The notes below the pieces were generated by a model. The model was not told the origin of the DNA. It saw nothing but the letters and a program-made list of their open reading frames with translations, and made no database searches. A stretch of DNA of 15,524 bases. It comes from UMGS755 sp045590535 (GTDB lineage Bacteria; Bacillota; Clostridia; UBA1381; UBA9506). The stretch is taken from the NCBI GenBank assembly GCA_045590535.1, contig JAZNRE010000012.1:1-15524 (forward strand). The letters run 5' to 3'. How positions within the stretch are numbered: position 1 is the stretch's first letter; the number at the start of each line of letters is the position of its first letter. The translations under genes and the position numbers were made by a program. This document shows, piece by piece, positions 1-5,726 of this stretch.

Positions 1-110
1 CATGGCGAGGAGGTCCCACCCGTTCCCATCCCGAACACGGTAGTTAAGCTCCTTTGCGTTGACGATACTTGGCGGGTGACTGCCTGGGAAAATAGATCAT
101 CGCCGGAACA
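1..110 (+). rRNA. rrf: 5S ribosomal RNA, 3' part (5' end off-window)
   Basis: The window opens inside a 5S rRNA. The conserved core CCCGTTCCCATCCCGAACAC is at about 18-37, followed by GTAGTTAAGCTCC. The 3' strand ATCGCCGG at about 99-106 would pair with the missing 5' end in helix I. A few 5' bases lie before base 1, and the 3' end is estimated near 109-111 because the terminator stem starts at 115. The gene presumably closes an rRNA operon entering from the left. No tRNA follows it. Confidence 0.93.
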
Positions 111-114
111 AACT

Positions 115-149
115 TTAGGCAGAACATTTTGTTCTGCCTAATTTTTTTT
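115..149 (+). terminator. Intrinsic terminator of the rRNA operon
   Basis: Arms TTAGGCAGAAC (115-125) and GTTCTGCCTAA (131-141) form a perfect 11-bp stem with a 5-nt loop, followed at once by eight T (142-149). It lies a few bases after the 5S 3' end, so it most likely ends rRNA transcription. Confidence 0.93.
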
Positions 150-151
150 GC

Positions 152-181
152 AAAAGTCCGCAGATGTTTCTGCGGACTTTT
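152..181 (+). terminator. Second tandem hairpin terminator
   Basis: Arms AAAAGTCCGCAGA (152-164) and TCTGCGGACTTTT (169-181) form a perfect 13-bp stem with a 4-nt loop. The A and T flanks allow it to work in both directions. Placed right after the first terminator, it would reinforce rRNA termination or block transcription entering from the right. Confidence 0.85.
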
Positions 182-342
182 CATTTTACAGTCATAAGAA
201 GGAGAAAGTGTAAAAAGGCAAACAGTATGCGCTTGGTAAAGCACGGACAATAAACGGTGTTTATTTCGAAAGCGCGGATAAAGCGCTGGAGGCTCTGCAG
301 GACTATGGCTGTCTTCACTTTAAAACTCCCATTATTTGCGGC

Positions 343-1350
343 GTGTCTGAACCTACATATACACCGGAGGAACTTGCCCGGCTTAATGCTCAAAATGCGC
401 GACAAATCGAAATAGACGGTGTTTCCAAAACGGGATATGAGTGGAAGCAGACGATGCGCCGTTTAGAGCGAGAGGGGAGAAGCACCAGCCTGCAAAGAGA
501 AACCTTAAAAGCCGAAGGTGATATTGCCGGCGCCAAGAACCTTGACTTAAAAATGCAGCTCATTGAAGAAAAGTATAACCTGATTGCTGAAAAGGCTGGT
601 ATTAAAGCACAGATGGAGAAAATGAGACTTACGCCAGTATCGAGAGGAAATATTGTTGTAGATGTAGATGGTGCAAGTTTAGATTATATGTCAAAAAGCT
701 TTAGACCACAGCTATCCGAGGAGATAAGCTCTGTAACAGCTGTCGATAGGCCGTTTACTGTGAGAAGAGTAGAAAATAGTGAATTTGGCTTATATGCGGA
801 AGATAGACTAACTAAAAGAAGTAAATCGGTGAGACTAACAGAGAAAAACATTAAGGCATGCACGGAATTTTTGCCTGAAGGGTTTGAATTACCAGATGTT
901 TTGGTTGTAGACTTCAGAAAGAACGGAATAACTGTAGACGCCATAGCGGGATATGACAGAAAAACTGGCTACATGCTTATAAATAGTCAATATGAAAATG
1001 CTGAACAAATACTGGGATTTGTACAAAAAAACCCTGGATATTTCGCTAATCAGACAGAGTATGCACCATATTTGCACGAATTTGGGCATAAATATTACAT
1101 GGATTGTGTAAAAAGTATTGCAAATTTGAATAAAATAGGGTATAATGAAGCAAGGAGCCATTTGGATAGTTTGGTGTCGGATTTTATTCACCGAAAGAAT
1201 GAAGAGGGAGTTTCTCTTGCAGACGCAATTGGGCGTAAAGCTTCGTTCGATTATAAACAACATAACTACACGGAGGTTGTTGCTGAATGCTTTAGTGTAT
1301 ATGGCACAAGCAGCTATGCCAAGGGCTTAATTGATATAATAAGGAGTTGA
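343..1350 (+). CDS. Phage minor head protein fragment fused to HExxH zincin-like domain (5'-truncated)
   Basis: The GTG at 343 is the first usable start and gives 335 aa, but it has no ribosome binding site. The same frame is open back to a stop at 211-213, so the true N-terminus is missing and this is probably a pseudogene. Residues 1-90 (GVSEPTYTPEELARLNAQ, then a Lys/Glu-rich helix) resemble the C-terminal end of minor capsid/Mu-F-like head proteins. The distal part differs: H245-E-F-G-H249 is a zinc-peptidase motif, and E311-V-V-A-E315-C-F lies 62-66 residues later, as expected for the third zinc ligand of gluzincins. Phage head proteins often carry C-terminal toxin or effector domains such as ADP-ribosyltransferases, so a metallopeptidase effector is plausible. 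Activity is inference. The gene immediately downstream is the 76-aa unknown protein. Confidence 0.7.
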   Translation: MSEPTYTPEELARLNAQNARQIEIDGVSKTGYEWKQTMRRLEREGRSTSLQRETLKAEGDIAGAKNLDLKMQLIEEKYNLIAEKAGIKAQMEKMRLTPVSRGNIVVDVDGASLDYMSKSFRPQLSEEISSVTAVDRPFTVRRVENSEFGLYAEDRLTKRSKSVRLTEKNIKACTEFLPEGFELPDVLVVDFRKNGITVDAIAGYDRKTGYMLINSQYENAEQILGFVQKNPGYFANQTEYAPYLHEFGHKYYMDCVKSIANLNKIGYNEARSHLDSLVSDFIHRKNEEGVSLADAIGRKASFDYKQHNYTEVVAECFSVYGTSSYAKGLIDIIRS

Positions 1351-1355
1351 GGGAA

Positions 1356-1586
1356 ATGATGCTGCAGCCACCAGAAGGATTGATGGTTCTTTATGATGCA
1401 TATGACGAGGCTATTGCAGAAGGCAATACGGAGGAAGCTAAAAGAATTGACAGTATTATCGATAAATGGGCGGTAATATTGGCACCGAAAGATGGGCAAG
1501 CCACCATTTTCCCCCAAAATGCAGGTACAACAGCCATTGACTTGACGGAATTTTATGAGGGAAGAATAGTCAAAAAGGAATCCTAA
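1356..1586 (+). CDS. Small unknown phage-linked protein
   Basis: This 76-aa acidic protein begins MMLQPPEGLMVLYDAYDEAI. AAGGAG at 1341-1346 sits 9 nt before the ATG at 1356; an upstream TTG at 1347 would touch the ribosome binding site and is less likely. The start lies 5 nt after the stop of the zincin-bearing head gene, so the two are translated from one transcript. It is soluble, probably helical in the first 45 residues, with no signal peptide or membrane segment. I recognise no family. Its position directly after a toxin-like domain is compatible with an immunity protein or with an ordinary small head gene; nothing in the sequence decides between them. Confidence 0.6.
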   Translation: MMLQPPEGLMVLYDAYDEAIAEGNTEEAKRIDSIIDKWAVILAPKDGQATIFPQNAGTTAIDLTEFYEGRIVKKES

Positions 1587-1595
1587 CCGCATTAT

Positions 1596-1630
1596 AAAGC
1601 ACTTGCTTCTATGTGAGTGCTTTTTTCTTT
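1596..1630 (+). terminator. Weak intrinsic terminator after the 76-aa gene
   Basis: Arms AAAGCACT (1596-1603) and AGTGCTTT (1616-1623) form an 8-bp stem with a 12-nt loop, and the run TTTTTTCTTTT starts at 1621. It lies 9 bases after the stop codon of the small gene. Confidence 0.65.
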
Positions 1631-1670
1631 TGCCATGGTAGAGAAAACAAAACTGAATACTTTATAATGA

Positions 1671-1702
1671 GCATTAGAGGGTAAAACCTCTAATGCTTTT
1701 TT
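1671..1702 (+). terminator. Strong hairpin between minor-head and scaffold genes
   Basis: GCATTAGAGG (1671-1680) and CCTCTAATGC (1687-1696) pair perfectly over a 6-nt loop, followed by six T (1697-1702). It separates the minor-head genes from the scaffold gene. A terminator here would limit early read-through into the structural genes. Confidence 0.85.
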
Positions 1703-1787
1703 AATTTAGCCGGATGACCAGGCTTAAAACAGTCAGGCGGAGTGCATAGAAAATCACTTAAAAAGTACTTAAACGCAGGAGGAAAAT

Positions 1788-2297
1788 ATGTCAATTTCAG
1801 TAAAGTATCTTGAAGAATTAGGCGTGGATAAAGAAACCGCCGAAAAAATCTTCGCAGAAAGAAGCAAGGAAATCGAGGCCGATAAGATCAAAAGAGAAAA
1901 GCTTGAGGAAGAGCTTAAAGAAACAAAAACCAGCCTTGAAACTCTTACTACGGAGCTGGAAACGGTGAAAACCAACAGCAAAAGCGCCGAGGAAGTTCGG
2001 GCGAAACTGGATGCGCTGGTTGCAGAGCGTGAAGCCGAAAAGAAGCAGGCCGAAGCGGACCGCATCCTGAAGGAGAAAACCGACAAAATTGCCAGCCGTT
2101 TTGAAACGGTTAAAGGCGACAAGAAGTTCTCTCATTCTGCTGTTGAAGCAGAGTATCTGAAAAAGTTCGGCGAAGCCCTTGAAAGTAAAGATTATGAATT
2201 ATTTGTAGACATAAAGAAAAATAGCGAAGCAATAGGTTATACCTTGATTGCTTCGCTGTTTGTTGTTTTAAAAGATTTTAAAAGCATTATAAGATGA
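1788..2297 (+). CDS. Phage scaffold protein (Gp20-like), C-terminus lost and replaced by host sequence
   Basis: AGGAGG at 1777-1782 precedes the ATG at 1788 by 5 nt. The 169-aa product starts MSISVKYLEELGVDKETAEK and continues as a long Lys/Glu-rich coiled coil to about residue 105, then RFETVKGDKKFSHSAVEAEYL. This is the pattern of phage Gp20-type scaffold proteins, which guide capsid shell assembly and are removed later. After about residue 133 the family pattern stops. The last 30 or so residues are encoded by the spoIVA terminator hairpin and by the final codons of spoIVA on the opposite strand, overlapping that gene by 11 bases. The fusion tail is therefore an accident of the junction, and the protein is very likely non-functional. 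The next gene expected, major capsid, is missing. Confidence 0.75.
   Translation: MSISVKYLEELGVDKETAEKIFAERSKEIEADKIKREKLEEELKETKTSLETLTTELETVKTNSKSAEEVRAKLDALVAEREAEKKQAEADRILKEKTDKIASRFETVKGDKKFSHSAVEAEYLKKFGEALESKDYELFVDIKKNSEAIGYTLIASLFVVLKDFKSIIR
2211..2257 (-). terminator. Intrinsic terminator of spoIVA
   Basis: Arms AGCGAAGCAAT (2223-2233) and ATTGCTTCGCT (2247-2257) form a perfect 11-bp stem. Read on the minus strand, the stem is followed by ATTTTTCTTT (2222 downwards), a good U-tract, 30 bases after the spoIVA stop. This marks bases from about 2210 as host DNA even though the phage scaffold frame runs through it. Confidence 0.85.
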
Positions 2298-3765
2298 TAC
2301 AAATCAGACCGCCGGAACCTTCGTTAATAATTTTCTGCAAGGTTTCCTGCAATTTAATTTGCGCTTCATCCGGCATGCGATATAACTTGTTATGCAGTCC
2401 TTCGTTAACAAGCTCGTGAAGAGACTTGCCAAAGATGTTGGATTCCCAGATTTTTTTCGGGTCTGATTCAAATTCTTCTAACAAATAATGTACTAATTCC
2501 TCAGACTGTTTTTCAGTACCGACAATGGGGCAGACCTCTGTTTCGATATTGGCCTGAATCATGTGAATGGACGGGGCAGAGGCTTTCAGTTTCACACCAA
2601 AACGGCTGCCTTGCTTTACAATTTCCGGCTCTTCTAAACGAAGCTCATCAATGGTGGGATTCACAATGCCATAGCCTTTTTGGTAGACCTCATGAAGAGC
2701 ATAGGATATTTTATCATATTCTTTTTTGATTTGAGCCATGTCGGTGAGCAGAGCTATGAGCTTATCATCGCCGTCAATATCGAAGCCGGAAACCTCTTTA
2801 ACAATGTGGTAAAAAAGTCCTTCCTGCGTGGTTAAGCTAATTGTGGCCGTGCCGGTGCCTAAATCAATTTCTGAAATGTCAGCATGAGAGATATACTCAT
2901 ATTCACTAAGAATGTTTTTTAAGGCATCCAAGCTGTCAATGCGATAAAGGCCGTCCATAGCCGAAAGGATGCAGTCATATAATCCCTTCTTCAGCCAGTG
3001 GTTGTCGTCTAACACATCAATCCATTTTGGCATGTTGACCGTGATTTCACGAATGGGGAAACGGAACAGAACACGGCGCATAATGGTGTTAATATCTTCC
3101 ATTGTAACATCGGCACAGTTCACAGTCATAACAGGCACGCCGTATTGCTCTTCTAAATATTGTCTTAATTCTTCGGTTTCGGGTTTGTCAGGATATTGAG
3201 TGTTTAAAAGCACGAGAAAGGGCTTGTTAATGGCCTTTAACTCTTCCACAACTCGTTTTTCAGCATCCACATAATCCTCGCGTGGAATGTCGGTGATGCT
3301 GCCGTCTGTGGTGATGACAAGTCCAATGGTTGAGTGTTCGGTAATAACTTTTTTGGTGCCGATCTCGGCTGCCGTATCAAACGGGATGGGCTCTTTTGCC
3401 CAAGGAGTTGAAACCATGCGGGGACTGTCGTCTTCTAAGTGTCCCTGAGCGCCGTTCACGATGTAGCCCACACAGTCAATCATGCGTACCTTCATTTTCG
3501 ATTGCTCGCCAAGGCTGATTTCTACCGCTTCATTGGGAATAAATTTTGGCTCTGTTGTCATGATGGTTTTGCCTGCTGCGCTTTGCGGCAGTTCATCCCG
3601 CGCCCGTTCCTGACTGTAGGTATTTTCAATGTTTGGCAGCACTAATAAATCCATAAACTTTTTTATAAATGTGGATTTTCCGGTTCTGACCGGGCCGACG
3701 ACACCTACATAAATATCGCCGTTTGTTCGTGTTGCTATATCCCGGTAAATGTTATAATTTTCCAT
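2287..3765 (-). CDS. spoIVA: Stage IV sporulation protein A (spore coat morphogenetic ATPase)
   Basis: SpoIVA is an ATPase that polymerises on the outer forespore membrane and forms the basement layer of the spore coat, also needed for cortex formation. The start at 3765 (MENYNIYRDIATRTNGD) has GGAGG 6-10 nt upstream and gives 492 aa, the same length as the Bacillus subtilis protein; an earlier ATG at 3795 lies upstream of this ribosome binding site. The Walker A motif GPVRTGKST has K30, T70-T71 match the sensor threonines, and D97 lies in MIDCVGY. The C-terminus GGLICIIL is the conserved membrane-targeting end. All key residues are intact. It is transcribed alone, with its own terminator. 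A SigE-type promoter is expected; a weak candidate is listed separately. Its known Clostridia partner SipL is encoded at 11695. Confidence 0.97.
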   Translation of the reverse strand: MENYNIYRDIATRTNGDIYVGVVGPVRTGKSTFIKKFMDLLVLPNIENTYSQERARDELPQSAAGKTIMTTEPKFIPNEAVEISLGEQSKMKVRMIDCVGYIVNGAQGHLEDDSPRMVSTPWAKEPIPFDTAAEIGTKKVITEHSTIGLVITTDGSITDIPREDYVDAEKRVVEELKAINKPFLVLLNTQYPDKPETEELRQYLEEQYGVPVMTVNCADVTMEDINTIMRRVLFRFPIREITVNMPKWIDVLDDNHWLKKGLYDCILSAMDGLYRIDSLDALKNILSEYEYISHADISEIDLGTGTATISLTTQEGLFYHIVKEVSGFDIDGDDKLIALLTDMAQIKKEYDKISYALHEVYQKGYGIVNPTIDELRLEEPEIVKQGSRFGVKLKASAPSIHMIQANIETEVCPIVGTEKQSEELVHYLLEEFESDPKKIWESNIFGKSLHELVNEGLHNKLYRMPDEAQIKLQETLQKIINEGSGGLICIIL

Positions 3766-3786
3766 GTGTGTTCCTCCTTCAGACAA

Positions 3787-3814
3787 ATCGTACATGTTAC
3801 TAACAATATATTGA
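3787..3814 (-). promoter_or_regulatory. Candidate SigE-type promoter of spoIVA
   Basis: On the minus strand, GTCAATAT (3807-3814) is followed after a 12-nt gap by TGTACGAT (3787-3794), matching 5 of 8 bases of the SigE -10 CATACAAT. It would start transcription near 3780, just before the ribosome binding site. The match is loose and is called mainly because spoIVA is a known mother-cell gene. Confidence 0.3.
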
Positions 3815-3820
3815 CAAGGT

Positions 3821-3854
3821 GTGCACTTTATTACAAAAGATTGGAAAAGTGCAC
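3821..3854. repeat. Inverted repeat upstream of spoIVA
   Basis: GTGCACTTT (3821-3829) and AAAGTGCAC (3846-3854) are perfect 9-base arms around a 16-base spacer. It lies just upstream of the candidate spoIVA promoter and about 45 bases before the plus-strand SigA promoter at 3900, so it could bind a dimeric regulator. No T-tract follows, so it is not a terminator. Confidence 0.5.
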
Positions 3855-3899
3855 AAAAGCACAGGAAATATTTGGTTTTAATATTTTTTTAATTAGGTG

Positions 3900-3928
3900 T
3901 TGATATTTACCCCGGAAGATGGTATAAT
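3900..3928 (+). promoter_or_regulatory. SigA promoter reading toward the 6S-like RNA
   Basis: TTGATA (3900-3905), a 17-base spacer, then TATAAT (3923-3928) preceded by TGG, an extended -10. The predicted start is near 3935, inside the left arm of the first palindromic unit. There is no long open frame before 4457, so the transcript is at first non-coding. Confidence 0.7.
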
Positions 3929-3975
3929 GAATGCATACATTAAGAAATTTTAATTGGTTGCATTCATTGCACCAT
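3919..3975. repeat. Palindromic unit 1 containing a -10 box
   Basis: The left arm TGGTATAATGAATGCA (3920-3935) pairs with TGCATTCATTGCACCA (3959-3974) with one mismatch and one G-U pair, extended by one more A-T pair outside. The loop (3936-3958) begins TACATTAA and ends TAATTGGT. The left arm contains the -10 box of the SigA promoter. It is a close relative of unit 2, 91 bases downstream. Confidence 0.8.
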
Positions 3976-4014
3976 AAATTTCCTTAATTAATTTTAAATA
4001 TGAAAATTTATGGT
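3971..4014. repeat. Inverted repeat linking the two palindromic units
   Basis: ACCATAAATTT (3971-3981) and AAATTTATGGT (4004-4014) are perfect 11-base arms. They overlap the right end of unit 1 and the left end of unit 2, so this hairpin would compete with both unit hairpins. Confidence 0.6.
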
Positions 4015-4064
4015 ATAATAAACACATACATTAAAAGAATTTAATCGGTTGTGTTTATTGACCA
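4011..4064. repeat. Palindromic unit 2, covarying copy of unit 1
   Basis: The left arm TGGTATAATAAACACA (4011-4026) pairs with TGTGTTTATTGACCA (4050-4064) over the inner 10 bases, then ACCA after a short offset. The loop begins TACATTAA and ends TAATCGGT, as in unit 1. The inner arm differs from unit 1 at several bases, but each change is matched in the opposite arm. Confidence 0.8.
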
Positions 4065-4073
4065 CCCAAGGAA

Positions 4074-4092
4074 GCAATCCTAAACGGATTGC
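4074..4092. repeat. Short hairpin between unit 2 and the third TATAAT
   Basis: GCAATCC (4074-4080) and GGATTGC (4086-4092) pair over a 5-base loop, followed by CTTTATC. The T-tract is poor, so at best it is a weak terminator or pause for transcripts from the upstream promoters. Confidence 0.5.
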
Positions 4093-4097
4093 CTTTA

Positions 4098-4113
4098 TCG
4101 TATAATAAACACA
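4098..4113 (+). promoter_or_regulatory. Third copy of the -10/left arm, likely 6S-like RNA promoter
   Basis: TCGTATAATAAACACA repeats the left arm of unit 2 at 14 of 16 bases, with TATAAT at 4101-4106, but no matching right arm follows. The predicted start is near 4113, about 40 bases before the folded RNA core. No good -35 is visible at 4078-4083, so this promoter would depend on an activator or on a strong -10. Confidence 0.45.
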
Positions 4114-4147
4114 GAATATAAAAAACACCCAAGGGTGTGATTATGTA

Positions 4148-4342
4148 GTTCGTTCACCCTGCGATGTGCGTGATTAGCGATTTTTATTTTACCAACACTT
4201 ATAATAAGGGAATCTGACTCCGTGCGTGGCGTATACGCCCCCCGAGAAATCGGCCAGGGGACATATAAAACCTGCGGGAAGATACCCACCTGCTCAGGCA
4301 GGTAAAAATTAATCCTATACACGGCATGGCGGGGATACAAAA
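4148..4342 (+). ncRNA. ssrS: Probable 6S RNA
   Basis: 6S RNA binds RNA polymerase holoenzyme by mimicking an open promoter. The strand ACCCTGCGATGTGCGTG (4156-4172) can pair with CACGGCATGGCGGGG (4320-4334) to make a closing stem that brackets about 150 bases. On the 3' side is a perfect small hairpin ACCTGC-TCAG-GCAGGT (about 4288-4303) after ATACCC, a feature I associate with 6S central bubbles. Between them are further stems, including CCGA-GAAA-TCGG. No coding frame fits, length is near 190 nt, and a promoter precedes and a terminator follows. The family call rests on fold and remembered Clostridia 6S motifs; ends are approximate. Confidence 0.6.
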
Positions 4343-4347
4343 GATAA

Positions 4348-4384
4348 AAAATGCGGATTGACTCTTTGTCGGTCCGCATTTTCA
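4348..4384 (+). terminator. Terminator of the 6S-like RNA
   Basis: Arms AAAATGCGGA (4348-4357) and TCCGCATTTT (4373-4382) form a perfect 10-bp stem with a 15-base loop. The T-tract is short and part of the stem. Confidence 0.7.
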
Positions 4385-4456
4385 ATGTTTGTCATATTAT
4401 AAAAACAATTTATGAATGACATTATATTTTGTCAATGAAAAGGGGTTATGCAATAC

Positions 4457-5293
4457 ATGAAGAAAGTTGCAGATTATGCTGTTATTTTTTTGGGACTTGC
4501 CATGGTGGCCTTTGCCGTGAGCACATTGATTGTTCCAAATAAAATCATTCAGGGTGGTGTTTCGGGTCTTTCGGCCATTGTTTATTATGTAACATCAATC
4601 CCTGTTTCCGTTACAAACTTTGTTGTGAATGCTGTTCTAATTATATTGGGTATTCGCATTCTTGGCAAAAAGTTTATTGTTAACACTTTAGCGTGTGTTT
4701 TTGTGTTATCACTTTTAATGGAGGTTTTCTCATGGCTTCCGCCGGTTACCAACGACCGGATGCTTGCCACCGTTTTCGGCGGTACCTTATATGGCATGGG
4801 CATTGGGTTAACCTTGCTTAAAGGGGCATCTTCGGGCGGCACCGACATTGTGGGCAGAATTATGCAATATTTCATGCCCCATCTTTCCATCGGCAAGCTT
4901 TTGCTTGTGGTTGACGGACTCATTATTTTAATTGGTTACACTGTGATTCGTGATATTAACTTGGTGCTCTACGGCGTTGCCACGGTATTTATATCCACTT
5001 TTTCCATTGACTATCTCATTAAAAAGCTAAATATTTCAAAAATTGCTTTTGTTATAACGGATAAGGGTGACGAAATCATTCACAGACTGATTTCGACCTC
5101 AGGCAGAGGCATTACCAAATTTAATGTTGTGGGCGCCTATACCGATGAGCAAAAGGTTATGCTCATGTGCGCCATTAAAGAGCGTGAAATGCCGGAATTT
5201 CAACAGAAAATTGAAGAGGTTGATGCAAACGCATTTACCATTTTCTCTGAATCACAACAAATTGTGGGCAATGGCTTTCATGTGTACCGATAA
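4457..5293 (+). CDS. YitT family membrane protein (DUF161 + DUF2179)
   Basis: A 278-aa integral membrane protein, MKKVADYAVIFLGLAMVAFA. The ATG at 4457 is 11 nt after AAGGGG; the in-frame ATG at 4448 is only 2 nt from it and so is less likely. About five hydrophobic segments fill residues 8-190, with the family motifs PNKIIQGGVSGLS near 25-40 and GASSGGTDIVGRI near 125. The last 90 residues (from KLNISKIAFVITDKGDEI to the end) are the soluble DUF2179 domain, which resembles a small ligand-binding fold. YitT proteins are common in multiple copies in Firmicutes and their substrate is generally unknown. The gene begins 73 bases after the 6S-like terminator. A faint TTGTCA-16-TATGAA promoter (4389-4416) may drive it. 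Confidence 0.88.
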   Translation: MKKVADYAVIFLGLAMVAFAVSTLIVPNKIIQGGVSGLSAIVYYVTSIPVSVTNFVVNAVLIILGIRILGKKFIVNTLACVFVLSLLMEVFSWLPPVTNDRMLATVFGGTLYGMGIGLTLLKGASSGGTDIVGRIMQYFMPHLSIGKLLLVVDGLIILIGYTVIRDINLVLYGVATVFISTFSIDYLIKKLNISKIAFVITDKGDEIIHRLISTSGRGITKFNVVGAYTDEQKVMLMCAIKEREMPEFQQKIEEVDANAFTIFSESQQIVGNGFHVYR

Positions 5294-5345
5294 TACATAA
5301 GCAAAACATCTTTTTCATTCTAATTTTGTTGAGGGGTGAAAAGAC

Positions 5346-5726
5346 ATGGAAAAAAAGACAATAAAAAAAACAGGATGGTTATCCTGTTTGCTCGTTGTGC
5401 TGGCAGCCCTTGCCAACCTAGCGGCACGGGACAAAAGCGGCCGATATAAAAAAGCGGTTCTTTACCGTTTTTGTTTTCCTTGTTTTAACAGAGTCGGAAA
5501 GCCCGTGGAAGAATCGGCTTTGTCCGCTTACATAAAGGGTTTGGCAGATGCAAAAGGTTGCGGTCTTTCAAGCGGTACGATAAACTCTGAAGAAGAAGGC
5601 AAGGCCTATGTTTTCTTTCTGCTTTTAACAGAGGATAGACAAATCAGTAGCATTGGTGAAAGCGTTAAGAGAAGATTTAATCTTGCCTCTTATGAATGTA
5701 GCTGCGAAGAGCGGTTTTACCGTTAA
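5346..5726 (+). CDS. Small unknown protein with N-terminal hydrophobic segment and cysteines
   Basis: A 126-aa protein starting MEKKTIKKTGWLSCLLVVLAALANLAAR. GAGGGG ends about 9 nt before the ATG. A basic N-terminus and a hydrophobic stretch at residues 11-27 suggest one membrane anchor or an uncleaved signal. The rest is soluble with cysteines in FCFPCF (about 43-48), KGCG and YECSCEE near the C-terminus, which could bind a metal or form disulfides. I do not recognise the family. It follows yitT by 52 bases with no terminator between, so the two may be co-transcribed. Its stop codon shares the four bases TTAA (5723-5726) with the convergent tadA stop. Confidence 0.6.
   Translation: MEKKTIKKTGWLSCLLVVLAALANLAARDKSGRYKKAVLYRFCFPCFNRVGKPVEESALSAYIKGLADAKGCGLSSGTINSEEEGKAYVFFLLLTEDRQISSIGESVKRRFNLASYECSCEERFYR

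Larger units (their letters stand above)
200..2200 (+). mobile_element. Prophage remnant: internal slice of a head-gene operon
   Basis: Three plus-strand genes in the order minor head protein, small protein, scaffold protein match the middle of a siphovirus head module. Both ends are cut. The first gene has no start codon or ribosome binding site in its open frame. The last gene diverges from a Gp20-like protein into sequence that forms the spoIVA terminator. Portal, terminase, major capsid, integrase and att sites are absent. The left junction is placed near 182-214 and the right near 2186-2222. This is a deletion scar of a larger prophage, or a misassembly between an rRNA operon and the spoIVA locus; sequence alone cannot tell which. 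Confidence 0.8.

Noticed and set aside
111..340. tRNA genes after the 5S
   Set aside because: No cloverleaf, T-loop GTTCRANNC or CCA end could be found; the sequence is two terminators followed by phage coding frame.
889..1263. Minus-strand open frame of 124 codons opposite the zincin-bearing head gene
   Set aside because: It is antisense to a longer frame with recognisable phage and zinc-site motifs, has no family pattern and no clear ribosome binding site.
1769..2135. Minus-strand Ser/Phe-rich frames opposite the scaffold gene
   Set aside because: They are mirror frames of Lys/Glu-rich coiled-coil codons, a common artefact; the plus strand has AGGAGG and family motifs.
204..2186. GAAAGT at both phage edges as att sites
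   Set aside because: Six bases is within chance expectation and no integrase or longer match is present.
3919..4113. CRISPR-like tandem repeats at about 90-base spacing
   Set aside because: Only two and a half copies, internally palindromic, with related rather than unique intervals; no cas genes nearby.
4095..4385. Minus-strand 96-codon frame over the 6S-like region
   Set aside because: The region shows RNA pairing and a terminator, and the frame has no ribosome binding site or recognisable sequence.
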